Assembly: GCA_004297945.1 (NCBI GenBank)
Contig: SCRC01000066.1
Span: 1 to 52,073 of the forward strand
Origin: Candidimonas sp.
Lineage (GTDB): Bacteria > Pseudomonadota > Gammaproteobacteria > Burkholderiales > Burkholderiaceae_B
DNA length: 52,073 nt
Direction: 5' to 3'
Positions 9,127-17,820 of this stretch are shown in pieces (position 1 is the first letter of the stretch; each line of letters begins with the position of its first letter). Position numbers and translations under genes: made by a program. A model generated the notes under the pieces. That model saw nothing but the letters and a program-made list of their open reading frames with translations. It did no database searches and was not told the origin of the DNA.

Positions 9127-9936
9127 CTAGTTGGCCTTGCGGACCTTGCTGACATCAATGCCAAACCATTTCTTGGAGATCTTGGCGAACTCGCCATCCT
9201 TGAATGAGTCCTGCAAGGCCTTGTTTATCGCCGCCTTAAACTTCGGATTACCCTTTTTGAAAGGAATACCATTGAATTTTGGATCGCCCACAATGGCGCC
9301 GCCCTTGATAGGAATATTGGACGTCTTGACCAGATAGGCTGTCATCAATTGGTCGTTAAGCGCGGCATCGACACGCTTGCCAACCAGATCCGACAAATAT
9401 TCCGGGGCGCCGGGATAGCTCTTCACAATCACGCCAGGCTGCGCCTTGGCCATGGCTTCGTAATTACTGCCTTGCGACACACCCAGCTTCTTGCCCTTCA
9501 AATCGGCAAAACTCTTGTATTGGCTATTGTCGTCTTTGCGCAAGATCAATTGCGGGCTGGACGCCACATAGGGAATCGAGAAATCAAAGGTTTTCTCGCG
9601 CTGGGGGGTAATTCCCACCTGATTGATAATTACATCGAACTTGCCCGCTTCCAGGCCGGCAAGAATTCCGCTCCATTCGGTTTTGACGAATTGCACCTTC
9701 ACACCCAGCTTGTGTGCAATCAGTTTGGCCACGTCCACATCAAAACCGTCCAGTTGCTGGGTTTTGGTATCTACGAAATTAAACGGCGGGTAGGTGCCCT
9801 CCATACCCACAATCAGGGTGCCGCGTGCCTTGACCTTATTGAGCAAGCCTTCGGCATGCGCAGACGCCATGGTCAGCCCCGCAAATGCCATCGTCCCGGC
9901 TGCGAGCGCGTTACGTACGAATTTTGTCAGTTTCAT
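9127..9936 (-). CDS. Periplasmic amino acid-binding protein (cystine-receptor-like)
   Basis: Solute receptor of the bacterial SBP_3 family, 269 residues. Residues 1-28 form a Sec signal peptide ending ASAHA. The mature part starts EGLLNKVKARGTLIVGMEGTYPPFNF and includes DVIINQVGITPQREKTFDFSIPY, both very close to the E. coli cystine receptor FliY/TcyJ. The Arg of TPQRE and the Asp of FDFS are the usual amino-acid carboxylate/amine contacts. The start has AGGA-type spacing in the leader (TGCAGGATAAG). It forms a two-gene unit with the permease downstream. Cystine or a related sulfur amino acid is the likely ligand, by family resemblance. Confidence 0.87.
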   Translation of the reverse strand: MKLTKFVRNALAAGTMAFAGLTMASAHAEGLLNKVKARGTLIVGMEGTYPPFNFVDTKTQQLDGFDVDVAKLIAHKLGVKVQFVKTEWSGILAGLEAGKFDVIINQVGITPQREKTFDFSIPYVASSPQLILRKDDNSQYKSFADLKGKKLGVSQGSNYEAMAKAQPGVIVKSYPGAPEYLSDLVGKRVDAALNDQLMTAYLVKTSNIPIKGGAIVGDPKFNGIPFKKGNPKFKAAINKALQDSFKDGEFAKISKKWFGIDVSKVRKAN

Positions 9937-10159
9937 TTCTTATCCTGCAAGAAAAAGTAAATGCCAGGCATCCAGCGCGCCCGCGCCGGAACTGTCCGTG
10001 GCACATAGGCCTATGCTAACAATATTGAAGATACTTGAGAACGATTTGATAATTAATTGAATATAGCTCTACGATATATAAAAGACCTGATAAGTGCCTG
10101 AACGTTATGTTTGGCTGACCGACAGTCGCTGGGCCGACCACGGCGCAGCATGCCAGGCG

Positions 10160-11341
10160 TTAACACAACGTCAACTGAACCCCATGCCTGAACCCCTGCG
10201 CGCTTTGCGCTGCATCCGCCTCGTGCGACAGGCTGCCCGCTCGCACCCCCAGCAGACGTATCCGGTGATCCAGGGTGATGCGCTTGAGACATACGCCGGC
10301 GGCGTGATGAATGGCCTGCGCATCCGCCGTGGCCTCAGGCAAGGTAATGTCCCGCGTCACCGTGCGAAAATCGTCGAAACGCAGTTTGATCCCTATTGTG
10401 CGCCCCACATAACCCTTGCGCAGCAGGTCGGCAGCCAGCCGTGTGCACAAGTCGAGAAAAATCCCGGACAGGGCTGCGCGATCACGCACTACGTGCAGGT
10501 CGCGTTCAAAGGTGGTTTCGCGGCTTAAGGATTTGGGCTCGGAATAGGTCACCACCGGCCGTTCGTCAATGCCCTGAGCCACCTCGACCAGCCAGCGCGC
10601 GTAGCCCAGGCCAAAGTGCTTCTGCAACAAGGCCGGCGCCGCCTGCGCCAGTTCGGCCACCGTGTTGATCCCCAGGCCGGTCAGGCGTGCTCCCGCCTTG
10701 GGTCCTATGCCATTGATCTTGCGCACCGACAAAGGCCATATGCGCTGCTCCAGATCGCCGATGCTTAAAATCGTCAGGCCGTCAGGTTTTTCCAAGTCTG
10801 AGCCAATTTTGGACAAGAGCTTATTGGGCGAAATGCCAATAGAGCAGCAAAGGCCCGTCGCTTCTTTGACGGCCGCCTTGATGCGCTGCCCCAGCTCGCG
10901 CGTCGGATCGGGGTGGGCCGTCAGGTCGATATATATTTCATCAATGCCGCGGTCCTCAATGGCCGGCGCCACCTTGGCCACTGCCTCTTTGAACAAGCGC
11001 GAATAATGACGATAAGACGGGAAATCCACCGGCAGCATGATCGCGTCGGGCGCCAACCGCGCCGCCTTCATCATGCCCATGGCCGAAAAAACGCCCAGCG
11101 CACGCGCCTCGTAGGTCGACGTCGTAATCACCCCACGCCCCACGTAGTCGCGCAAGCGGGCAAACACGCGCGTGCCATCGGCCTGTATCCGGGGCTCCGC
11201 TTGGCTGCCAGCACCTATCACCACCGGCAAGCCCTTCAACTCCGGATAACGCAGCAACGCAACGGAAGCGTAAAACGCATCCATATCCAGATGGGCGATG
11301 CGGCGGGGAAGCGCGGGCGCAGAAGGCGAAATGGGGTTCAT
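10160..11341 (-). CDS. dinB: DNA polymerase IV (Y-family, translesion)
   Basis: Error-prone lesion-bypass polymerase, 393 residues. Motif I AHLDMDAFYASV (about residue 17) gives the first metal-binding Asp. GIDEIYIDLT (about 113) supplies the catalytic Asp-Glu pair, with Gly where most members have Ser. SIGISPNKLLSKIGSDLEKPDG follows, then helix-hairpin-helix INGIGPKAGARLTGLGI (thumb) and the little-finger domain from about 245. The protein ends GVQLTLC, which resembles the QLxLF sliding-clamp-binding peptide at the C-terminus of E. coli Pol IV. No LexA box (CTGT-N8-ACAG) was found just upstream, so SOS control is not evident. Confidence 0.93.
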   Translation of the reverse strand: MNPISPSAPALPRRIAHLDMDAFYASVALLRYPELKGLPVVIGAGSQAEPRIQADGTRVFARLRDYVGRGVITTSTYEARALGVFSAMGMMKAARLAPDAIMLPVDFPSYRHYSRLFKEAVAKVAPAIEDRGIDEIYIDLTAHPDPTRELGQRIKAAVKEATGLCCSIGISPNKLLSKIGSDLEKPDGLTILSIGDLEQRIWPLSVRKINGIGPKAGARLTGLGINTVAELAQAAPALLQKHFGLGYARWLVEVAQGIDERPVVTYSEPKSLSRETTFERDLHVVRDRAALSGIFLDLCTRLAADLLRKGYVGRTIGIKLRFDDFRTVTRDITLPEATADAQAIHHAAGVCLKRITLDHRIRLLGVRAGSLSHEADAAQSAQGFRHGVQLTLC

Positions 11342-11513
11342 ATTGATAGAAAAGTGGGCCTGAATTTGGCCAAGCCGGTCAACCCATCTGTATTATTATG
11401 GCCCAATTATCATGCTCCGCGCCGCAAGCGGGTGACGGCCCCGGTTCGTCGCGGCCCGGTACGGAAAAGGTCCAATGGCCGGCTTAGCTCGATGGTGCAG
11501 AAGTGTGTAATTC

Positions 11514-12200
11514 GTGAATGGCCGCTATGAGGGCAACTATCAAGGCTATATCAACCGGGCTACGAACTTCGTGGAGTACTGGTTTGATCCGATCGAGGGA
11601 GAACATCAATTCCAGCACGTTCAACTCTTCGCCCGACAAAAACACGTCGTTGTGCGCTTCACTTTGTTCGCGAAACGCGCAAAAAAAGGCCCTGGGATCA
11701 GCAAGACGCTGAAGAACGCGCATGGCAATGACTATTACGCGCTGGAATTCCAGGTGGTGGTCGACACAAGTCTCGATGAATTGGAAGCGTTCTTGCGCAC
11801 GACGGCAACCTCTTCGAGAGATCGGATAGTGCCCCCGTCACGCGGCTCCGCGAGGCGCCGGTCGCAGAACGCGGGGCCCGCGAGCCGAGGCAAGCGAACA
11901 CCCCGAGAGGCGATCGACCGCGCTGAACAGGCAGCTGCCAAGGAACTCGCCGATCCGATCACATCCGAGGACGACGTGCGCGAGCGCGAACTTCGTGCAG
12001 TATTTCTGCGCCGCGGACAAGGGATATTCAGAAAAGCCCTGCTCAATGCTTATGAGAAGCGGTGCGACAACGGGCTATGCTACGCGCAGACATTCACACG
12101 CTCTTCGATCTGGGTCTCCTGTGGGTCAATCGAGAAATGAAGGTCGAAGTCGCGAATGCCTTGCAGCGTACGGAGGGAAAGTTTCATGGGTACCCGTGTC
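11514..12200 (+). pseudogene. HNH endonuclease pseudogene lacking its HNH core
   Basis: An open frame begins at GTG 11514 (ATG at 11518 is in another frame). Near residue 155 it enters REREL..FLRRGQGIFRKALLNAYEKRC, the block that precedes the HNH motif in a common family of HNH restriction-type nucleases. In that family an AAHI-type HNH core of some 25-35 residues should follow. Here YEKRC is joined directly to DNGL, the block after the core, and one base is missing at about 12076. Past that base another frame reads [38 protein letters not shown]. So there are two lesions: loss of the catalytic core and a frameshift. The 3' end is cut by the IS remnant at about 12190. The first 100 residues are unrecognised. 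Confidence 0.75.
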
Positions 12201-12417
12201 GACTTCTCTGCGTTTGACCCAGCCCACCAATGTCGACTGTGCACAGCCAAATTTAGGGCCGATGGAGGCCGCAGCGGCCCAAAGCGATGAATACTCCCCA
12301 CACGGCTCTTGAACAATGCTTACTGCACGTTCGCGGACTTCTGGCGAAAATTTTGTTTGATTACTCATGATGTCATTCTCTCAGGTTTCTACCCTCCTTG
12401 AAACCCGGGGCGATTCA
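12190..12417 (-). mobile_element. Truncated left end of an IS3-family element with start of orfA
   Basis: Reading on the minus strand, the element begins TGAATCGCCCCGGGTTTC at 12417, a typical IS3-family terminal inverted repeat. The orfA start is ATG at 12368 ([20 protein letters not shown]), and the encoded N-terminal helix-turn-helix runs to [12 protein letters not shown], about 58 codons. After that homology stops and the HNH pseudogene begins. orfB and the right end are absent, so it cannot transpose. Its first three bases are the stop codon of the DUF1003 gene. Confidence 0.8.
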
Positions 12418-12963
12418 GCCTTCGCTGGCAATCACGCGTTCGTGAACCGCCGCAGTCAAGGTTTCGATGCGTTTGCTCATTTGGTTCGTCAACCGGGTCA
12501 GCTCGGTGTTTTGCTGCAACAAGGCAAGTAATTGTGTGCTCTGGTCTGCCACTTGCTGTTGACGCTGCTCTGCGGCAAGTGCCAAGGCTTCACGGTGCTG
12601 GGCATCCGCCTCCGCCAAGGCTTTGTCACGGTCGGCTTGCCGCGTCTGCGCCAGCAGGATCAAAGGCGCGGCATACGCTGCCTGCAGGCTGAATGCAAGA
12701 TTGAGCAGAATGAACGGATAGACGTCGAAGTGCACTACGCCGGACACGTTCAACACGATCCAAATGAGCACGATGCCTGTTTGCATCAAAAGGAATTGCG
12801 GTGTACCAAAATAGCGGGCAAAGGCTTCGGCCTTTTTCCCAAACTCGCCACTTCCAAAAGCAGACGTCAGGTGACTATGTGGCTTCAGAAAGCGAAACGC
12901 GTTCAATCTGGAACCGCCCGCTCGGTGCGGGGACTCGTCAGGGCTTGATGATTCGCTGATCAC
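12415..12963 (-). CDS. DUF1003 family membrane protein
   Basis: Predicted inner-membrane protein of unknown function, 182 residues. FARYFGTPQFLLMQTGIVLIWIVLNV is followed by DVYPFILLNLAFSLQAAYAAPLILLAQTRQADRDK, the conserved DUF1003 core with two membrane helices. Residues ~120-182 form a Gln/Ala-rich, probably coiled-coil tail. The start is GTG at 12963, chosen because GGAGAAA lies seven bases upstream. The ATG at 13059 would add 32 residues unlike the family. The TGA stop coincides with the first three bases of the IS3 remnant, so the last residues may have been altered by that insertion. Confidence 0.8.
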   Translation of the reverse strand: MISESSSPDESPHRAGGSRLNAFRFLKPHSHLTSAFGSGEFGKKAEAFARYFGTPQFLLMQTGIVLIWIVLNVSGVVHFDVYPFILLNLAFSLQAAYAAPLILLAQTRQADRDKALAEADAQHREALALAAEQRQQQVADQSTQLLALLQQNTELTRLTNQMSKRIETLTAAVHERVIASEG

Positions 12964-13154
12964 GATCTTTCTCCATACAGGTTGTGGGTGACAGTAGTGC
13001 GGCCATGGGCTATGCGTCTGGTGACAACGACATGCAACCTGCCCGGGCAAAGCGTTCACCTAACGGCAGCAGCCAGACGAACGGCTTGTGTGTATTTGAA
13101 CAGATTGAAACAGATCGACAATAAGCGTGATGCACGCCACTACTAAGTGCCAGG

Positions 13155-14546
13155 CTACGCTGCCGGGCCGGTACGCTGGACGTCGCTCGGCGCTTGGCAT
13201 CGTGACGCATTGGGAGGCACCTTCAAGCCAAACCCCAGCGCGCTGGCGATGACGATTCCCACAACTCCGGAAATTGCGATGTATTTGTAGCCGAACGCGG
13301 CCAGCAGGGGTCCGCTCGCAAACGCTCCGATAACGGTGGCGGAAGACAGCGCCAGGTTGAACAGCCCCATTGCTTCGCCCTCGCTCGCCGGTGGCGCGAG
13401 TTGCGCTGCAAGATTGGTACCCGCCACGCTGAGGAGCGGCCAGCCGATGACGACCAGACTGAAACCGATGAGCCCCATTGTGAATCGTTGCTCCACCGGA
13501 ACGAGCAGGGGAATCGCGAGCAAGATGAAACCGGCCAGACGAATCCACAATCCTATCTGATAGACGCGCAGCGCGCCAAAGCGCGTTGACCAGTGCCCGC
13601 CCAAGATGAACAAGCTGATGCCCGCCGCTGCGACAAGCGCATAGGTGACCGATGACAGATGTGAGTTCACGCCGTAGCTATGTTCGAGCATGACCGGGAA
13701 GTAGGTGAAGAAAGCGGCAACGCCAAGCGCCAGCATGAACCACGAAAACAGGAACCTGCCAAACGGCGTCTTCACTGCATCCGGCAGGCGACGCAGACCC
13801 TTTGCATTGAATGCATGGAAATGCAGGCCGATCCCCGCCGGCAGGTTGACGCGCGGGAACACCGCGAGCGCGTGCATGTCCAGCCAACGGTGAAGGTGAT
13901 GCGTACCAGTGCCGGATCTGCGGGTTGCCGCGGGCAGTCCGTCTCGCGATAGCACCAATGCCGGTACCAGCAACACCGCGGCAATCCACAGTCCCGCCGA
14001 AAACAGGCCGTGCGAGAATGCACCCGCCAAAAGCAGTCCGACCACTTGCCCAACGCCGTTGAAGCTCTGCAACAAACCGATACGCGGTTCCCACTCGGCG
14101 GCGGGCTCGAAATCGACGATCAGCAAAGACGCGACCGTCGCGGCGCCGGAAGAACCGGCTCCCAGCACGAATGCTGCCAACATCCAGCCTGCCATCGAGT
14201 GCATGAACGGAAATACCGCAGTGGCTATCCCACACAGCAGAAATCCGAGGAAAAACTGGCTGCGATACGCCTTGCGACGCTCGGCAAGTACGCCCCAAAA
14301 CAGCGAGGTCATCAAGCCGAGGTCGTACACGCCCATTACAAACGCGACGCCGGACGCTTGGTGCGATACCTCGGTCATCATCAGCGGCAGCAAGACCGGG
14401 ACCAAGCCTGCGGTAACGATGCCGAGAAGCAGATAGGCGAAGTACCAAGGACGCGTGTAGCGTTTCGGCTCGGCGACAACCTGCCGCAAAATCCGAAGTG
14501 GGCGATAACGCTGGCTTTGCGATGGGGTATCAGAACAACTATTCAT
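13155..14546 (-). CDS. Major facilitator superfamily transporter
   Basis: Inner-membrane carrier, 463 residues with about twelve hydrophobic helices. A long central cytoplasmic loop (residues ~200-260, rich in Arg, His and Leu) separates the two six-helix halves. Motif A between helices 2 and 3 appears in the degenerate form GVLAERRKAYRSQF. The N-terminal 30 residues are cytoplasmic and basic. The substrate is unknown; the family includes drug exporters and metabolite carriers. The gene ends inside an 11-bp sequence (GCCAGGCTACG) that is found again at the end of the next minus-strand gene, at 14631-14641. It may have arrived with the neighbouring accessory genes. Confidence 0.8.
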   Translation of the reverse strand: MNSCSDTPSQSQRYRPLRILRQVVAEPKRYTRPWYFAYLLLGIVTAGLVPVLLPLMMTEVSHQASGVAFVMGVYDLGLMTSLFWGVLAERRKAYRSQFFLGFLLCGIATAVFPFMHSMAGWMLAAFVLGAGSSGAATVASLLIVDFEPAAEWEPRIGLLQSFNGVGQVVGLLLAGAFSHGLFSAGLWIAAVLLVPALVLSRDGLPAATRRSGTGTHHLHRWLDMHALAVFPRVNLPAGIGLHFHAFNAKGLRRLPDAVKTPFGRFLFSWFMLALGVAAFFTYFPVMLEHSYGVNSHLSSVTYALVAAAGISLFILGGHWSTRFGALRVYQIGLWIRLAGFILLAIPLLVPVEQRFTMGLIGFSLVVIGWPLLSVAGTNLAAQLAPPASEGEAMGLFNLALSSATVIGAFASGPLLAAFGYKYIAISGVVGIVIASALGFGLKVPPNASRCQAPSDVQRTGPAA

Positions 14547-14636
14547 CGGAAGATTTTACTGGCAACACCGTTCGCTGGCGAGCGCTGGTATCTGGGACAC
14601 GTCCGCGCACGGCGGCGATAAGAACGTAGCGCCAGG

Positions 14637-15343
14637 CTACGGTACCGACATCAACGTACACATCGCAACTCGGCAGACCGCTTGGGTCGACCCGCGACCT
14701 TCTGTCGAACGGTCAGTTGTTGGGCGCCGCCGATGAAGATACGCGAGGATAAGGCTCCTTTCGCTGAGGTGAAGCATCTGATTAAAGATGTTCACCGGCA
14801 ATTGTCCCTCCCTCTGCCACCAGTTCGTTACGAAGGTACTTAACGCGTGGAGCGAATCATACAAAGCAATACGTACCGTCGCGTCGTCGCCGGACAATTC
14901 GCGGAATTGTGGAGCACTCGGATACAGCACAGGCATTTCTGTAAGGAAATCTGCCTGAAGGTCGTTCAGTTTGACCTTGTTCTCGGCTGAAATATACGCA
15001 TCGACTGCGGCCATGTAGTTAGGGCGGGCTCGTTCGTGAATATACAAAACCCGTTCGATGGTTCGGCTCAGCTCGGCTGCGAAATATCGCCGTGCGTCGG
15101 CTTCCGTCCGAGTTTTTTCTTCGATCTTGGAACGTCGCGCGTTCAATTCGTTTATCCAAGCTCCTAATGGGGAAGCTCCGTTCCAAACAAAGCTCCTGAA
15201 ATTATCGCAAGCTTCGTTGGAAGAGCAACGATTCCAACTATAAAGAGCAGCGCGGCCAACCCCATATGCGGATTCTTTCGAACGAAGTTCCATGCTGCTT
15301 TCAGAAACAGGTCAAACTCATCCAGTGCTCGCTCAGTCGTCAT
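14637..15343 (-). pseudogene. Membrane-anchored hypothetical protein, probably frameshifted at a G-tract
   Basis: I do not recognise the family. Read from ATG 15343, the first frame gives MTTERALDEFDLFLKAAW and then a hydrophobic segment GLAALLFIVGIVALP (about residues 28-42), a plausible membrane anchor, and stops just after the run of four Gs at 15169-15172 (plus strand). From that point a second frame continues ASPLGAWINELNARRSKIEEKTRTEADARRYF to 14637, a helical, charged domain. One extra base in the tract would join the two into a ~235-residue protein. Alternatively, an ORF starting at 15293 in the second frame is the gene, but its first 40 residues are low in hydrophobicity and look like a shadow of the anchor. 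A sequencing error in the tract is also possible. Confidence 0.5.
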
Positions 15344-15565
15344 TAATCATCGGAATGTGGGTAGCTTTTCCTGGCATAACTCGCTACCCTATTTGGACAC
15401 GATTCACGATTCTGAGTAGGGAAATCGGATCTCAGCTCATATCGTATCCTCATTCGGGCAGCACCTCGCGGCACCATCGATCAGTTTACTTGTGCAGGCC
15501 CAGCTTCCCAGAGTGAGCGTGCAGTCGTTGCAGTAGGCCCTCCATCAACAACTAAGGACCGGATC

Positions 15566-16489
15566 TTGAATACAACCGTTACGGGCACATCGAATCCATC
15601 AAAGCCCTATCAAGTGCAAGTTCGTAAAGACATCGTCTATGGCGTCGGCGCGGTCGGTGCGTGCAATGGCCGTGAAGCGATCCTGCGGGAACTGAAGCTC
15701 GACCTATATCAACCCATACTCGGCGCCCCCACCCACAACCGGCCCGTGCTCGTAATGGCCTTTGGCGGCGCCTTCCATCGCGGCTCCAAAGAGGATGATG
15801 CCTACGGAAACGCGCCGCAGCGAAACAACTCCGTTGCGTGGTATTGCCACGAGTTTGCGCGACGCGGCTATGTGGCCTGCTCCATCGATTACCGCCTGGT
15901 GCCGGAAGACCCGCAGCCCGGCAATACACCAGTGACATTCAGCCCGAAGAATTTCCCACGCTCCAGGGTGGACGTCGTACGAAAAATCATGGGCTTGTCC
16001 AAAGCAAGCGACGACATGTTGTGGCGAGGCGTCGAGGCGGCCAGCGACGATATGGCTTTGGCCCTGCGGTATATAAAGGCTCAGTCCGCCGAATGGGGCA
16101 TCAATCCCCAACGACTGGCCATCGGCGGATTTTCAGCTGGCGCCAGAACCGCCTTGAATGTCGCATTTGGTGAACGAGAACCTGTTGCGGCCGTCATCGC
16201 CTTGTCCGGATATATGGATGCACAGGACATCGAACGACATCTCGCATTAGGCCAGAGCTTTCCCCCGCTGCTCCTGATCAGCGCGGAAAACGACCTCGAC
16301 TATGTCGCCCGCCACACGCCAGATATGGTGGCCCGCTTTAGGGCACATGGCCTGCATTGCGAACACGTTCAGGTGAACGGCGCCACCCATTTCTATCCCG
16401 CAAACGCGCCCGCCGTGCACGATTCGCGCGGCCTAACGACCGTTGAATGCGCCATGGTCGCATTCCTGGAACACGCCATGCCCGGGTAA
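15566..16489 (+). CDS. Alpha/beta-hydrolase (carboxylesterase/lipase type)
   Basis: Serine hydrolase of the alpha/beta fold, 307 residues. FGGAFHRGS (about 66-74) is the oxyanion-hole block corresponding to HGGG of the hormone-sensitive-lipase-like esterases. GGFSAGA (about 188-194) is the nucleophile elbow with Ser190. Asp243 or Asp245 in SAENDLDYV and His275 in GATHFYP complete the triad. The start is TTG at 15566, with AAGGA at 15554-15558 seven bases before it; no ATG fits. There is no signal peptide, so it is cytoplasmic. The natural ester is unknown. The gene stands alone, 108 bases before the DinB-like gene. Confidence 0.82.
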   Translation: MNTTVTGTSNPSKPYQVQVRKDIVYGVGAVGACNGREAILRELKLDLYQPILGAPTHNRPVLVMAFGGAFHRGSKEDDAYGNAPQRNNSVAWYCHEFARRGYVACSIDYRLVPEDPQPGNTPVTFSPKNFPRSRVDVVRKIMGLSKASDDMLWRGVEAASDDMALALRYIKAQSAEWGINPQRLAIGGFSAGARTALNVAFGEREPVAAVIALSGYMDAQDIERHLALGQSFPPLLLISAENDLDYVARHTPDMVARFRAHGLHCEHVQVNGATHFYPANAPAVHDSRGLTTVECAMVAFLEHAMPG

Positions 16490-16597
16490 TCGACAACGTC
16501 CGAGAGTGTCCCTGACGTTCCCGGACAGCCTATACTGGAGCCACGCAAATCTGCTGACACGGTCTGATCAACTCAGTCAAAGAGGAACTGGTGCATC

Positions 16598-17128
16598 ATG
16601 CCCGACACCCCAAGCCTAAAACCCCATCTGCTAACACTTGTGGCCTATCACGGCTGGGCAAACAAAGTGCTGCTGGAGCATCTGTCGCCGATTACAGAAG
16701 CCGATTATCACGCACCGGCCGGGCTGTTTTTCAACTCCATTCACGGCACCCTGAACCATCTATTGTTGGCTGATCGCGCTTGGCTTGGCAGGTTCATAGG
16801 CAAGCCAGAAAAATTCGCCAGCCTGGCGCAAGAAATTGAAACTGACCGCGAAGCACTGGCTGAACAACTGGCCGGCCGGCACCTGCTTTGGCAAGGGCTG
16901 ATTGAATCCGCGTCTTCCGAAACCATAATGGGTTCTTTGCACTACACCACTACAGCGGGAGAAGCGACCGTCACCCCATGGCTCGGAACCATTACGCACG
17001 TATTCAACCATGCCACCCATCATCGCGGACAGATCAGCGCGGCACTGACCGGCTTGCATCACGCCTGTCCCGAACTCGATCTGATCTATTTTCTGCGACT
17101 ACGCGGCCCGGCTCCATCGATCATATAG
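16598..17128 (+). CDS. DinB/YfiT-like metal-binding four-helix protein
   Basis: The 176 residues show the DinB superfamily pattern: a four-helix bundle with three His ligands for a metal. Likely ligands are His in GTLNHLLLAD (about residue 50) and the pair in FNHATHHRGQ (about 135-141). The start LVAYHGWANKVLL is the typical first helix. Members act as thiol-dependent transferases (for example with bacillithiol or mycothiol) or have no known activity. This family is unrelated to DNA polymerase IV despite the shared name. Upstream AGAGGAACTGG gives a ribosome site, and a hairpin terminator follows the stop. Confidence 0.85.
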   Translation: MPDTPSLKPHLLTLVAYHGWANKVLLEHLSPITEADYHAPAGLFFNSIHGTLNHLLLADRAWLGRFIGKPEKFASLAQEIETDREALAEQLAGRHLLWQGLIESASSETIMGSLHYTTTAGEATVTPWLGTITHVFNHATHHRGQISAALTGLHHACPELDLIYFLRLRGPAPSII

Positions 17129-17137
17129 AAGCAAAAG

Positions 17138-17171
17138 CGCGGCCGGCTCGTTAAAGGGCCGACCGCGTTTT
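17138..17171 (+). terminator. Rho-independent terminator after the DinB-like gene
   Basis: Arms CGCGGCCGGCT (17138-17148) and GGGCCGACCGCG (17156-17167) pair over about ten positions with one C-A mismatch and an 8-base loop, followed by TTTTC. It starts ten bases after the stop codon of the gene at 16598-17128. Confidence 0.7.
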
Positions 17172-17337
17172 CACGCTAGAGCATTCTGGGTTCAAGTGTT
17201 TACAGGCAACCTGATAGACGCAAGCTGCAGGCAAGCAAGTTCCAGGCATGCCATGACGCGAGCCGTCTATGGGGGCGTTTCCAGATACCCAAACATCCCC
17301 TGCTCGATACAGCCTAAGCAAAAACACCCCAGATGAA

Positions 17338-17735
17338 TCAGTTCTTTTTCATACCCACAGTCTTGGCGATTTCGCCCCATTTTTGGGTCTGGTTAGCAAT
17401 AAAAGTTTTGAACTCGGCGGGTGTCATGCCGCCTGGATCAGCCCCCAAAGTATTGAAGACCTTGACCAGGTTTGGAAGTCATAGCCAGGCACGCCTGTGG
17501 CGGCGATAGTCGACAGGTCGGGGAAAAATTTGGATCGTTTAGCCGTGCTTACGGCCAGACCCTTGACCGTACCGGCCTTCATCTGCGCGCCTGCCGAGCC
17601 ACTGGTTTCAATCGCCATCTGTATCTGCCCCGACATCAGGCCAGCCATCATGCAAGCACCGCAGTTATGGCATAGATTGGCCAGATAATTGACATCGGCC
17701 TTGGTAAAATCCAGGCGTCGCGTCATGGCCGGCCA
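17338..17735 (-). pseudogene. Chimeric scar: TcuB fragment fused to the 3' part of a Bug-type receptor
   Basis: On the minus strand, 17735-17647 reads [20 protein letters not shown] followed by CHNCGAC, an internal piece of TcuB/CitB (tricarballylate/citrate-utilisation protein B) that includes the first iron-sulfur Cys cluster. It runs directly in frame into [20 protein letters not shown] and [33 protein letters not shown], which is the C-terminal half of a Bug/TctC periplasmic carboxylate receptor. After QTW about 50 family residues are missing and the frame shifts; [34 protein letters not shown] then completes the receptor end at 17338. At least two deletions in a former tricarballylate/citrate locus explain this. 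The product cannot be functional. Confidence 0.8.
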
Positions 17736-17820
17736 GGGTCTTCGGATAATTATCTAGCCCTAAGTATGTGCTAAGTCGATCTTGCTACACTCAAATCTGT
17801 CTCCCTTCGGCTTGATTCCC

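Noticed and set aside
10004..10015. Perfect palindrome CATAGGCCTATG upstream of the cystine-type receptor gene
   Set aside because: Only 12 bp, no convincing -35/-10 pair beside it and no known regulator match; chance is likely.
12532..12948. A 138-codon plus-strand frame opposite the DUF1003 gene
   Set aside because: The minus-strand product carries the conserved DUF1003 core; this frame has no recognisable features.
16598..17128. Calling this DinB-family gene a second DNA polymerase IV
   Set aside because: The name is shared, but the fold is a four-helix metal-binding bundle unrelated to Y-family polymerases.
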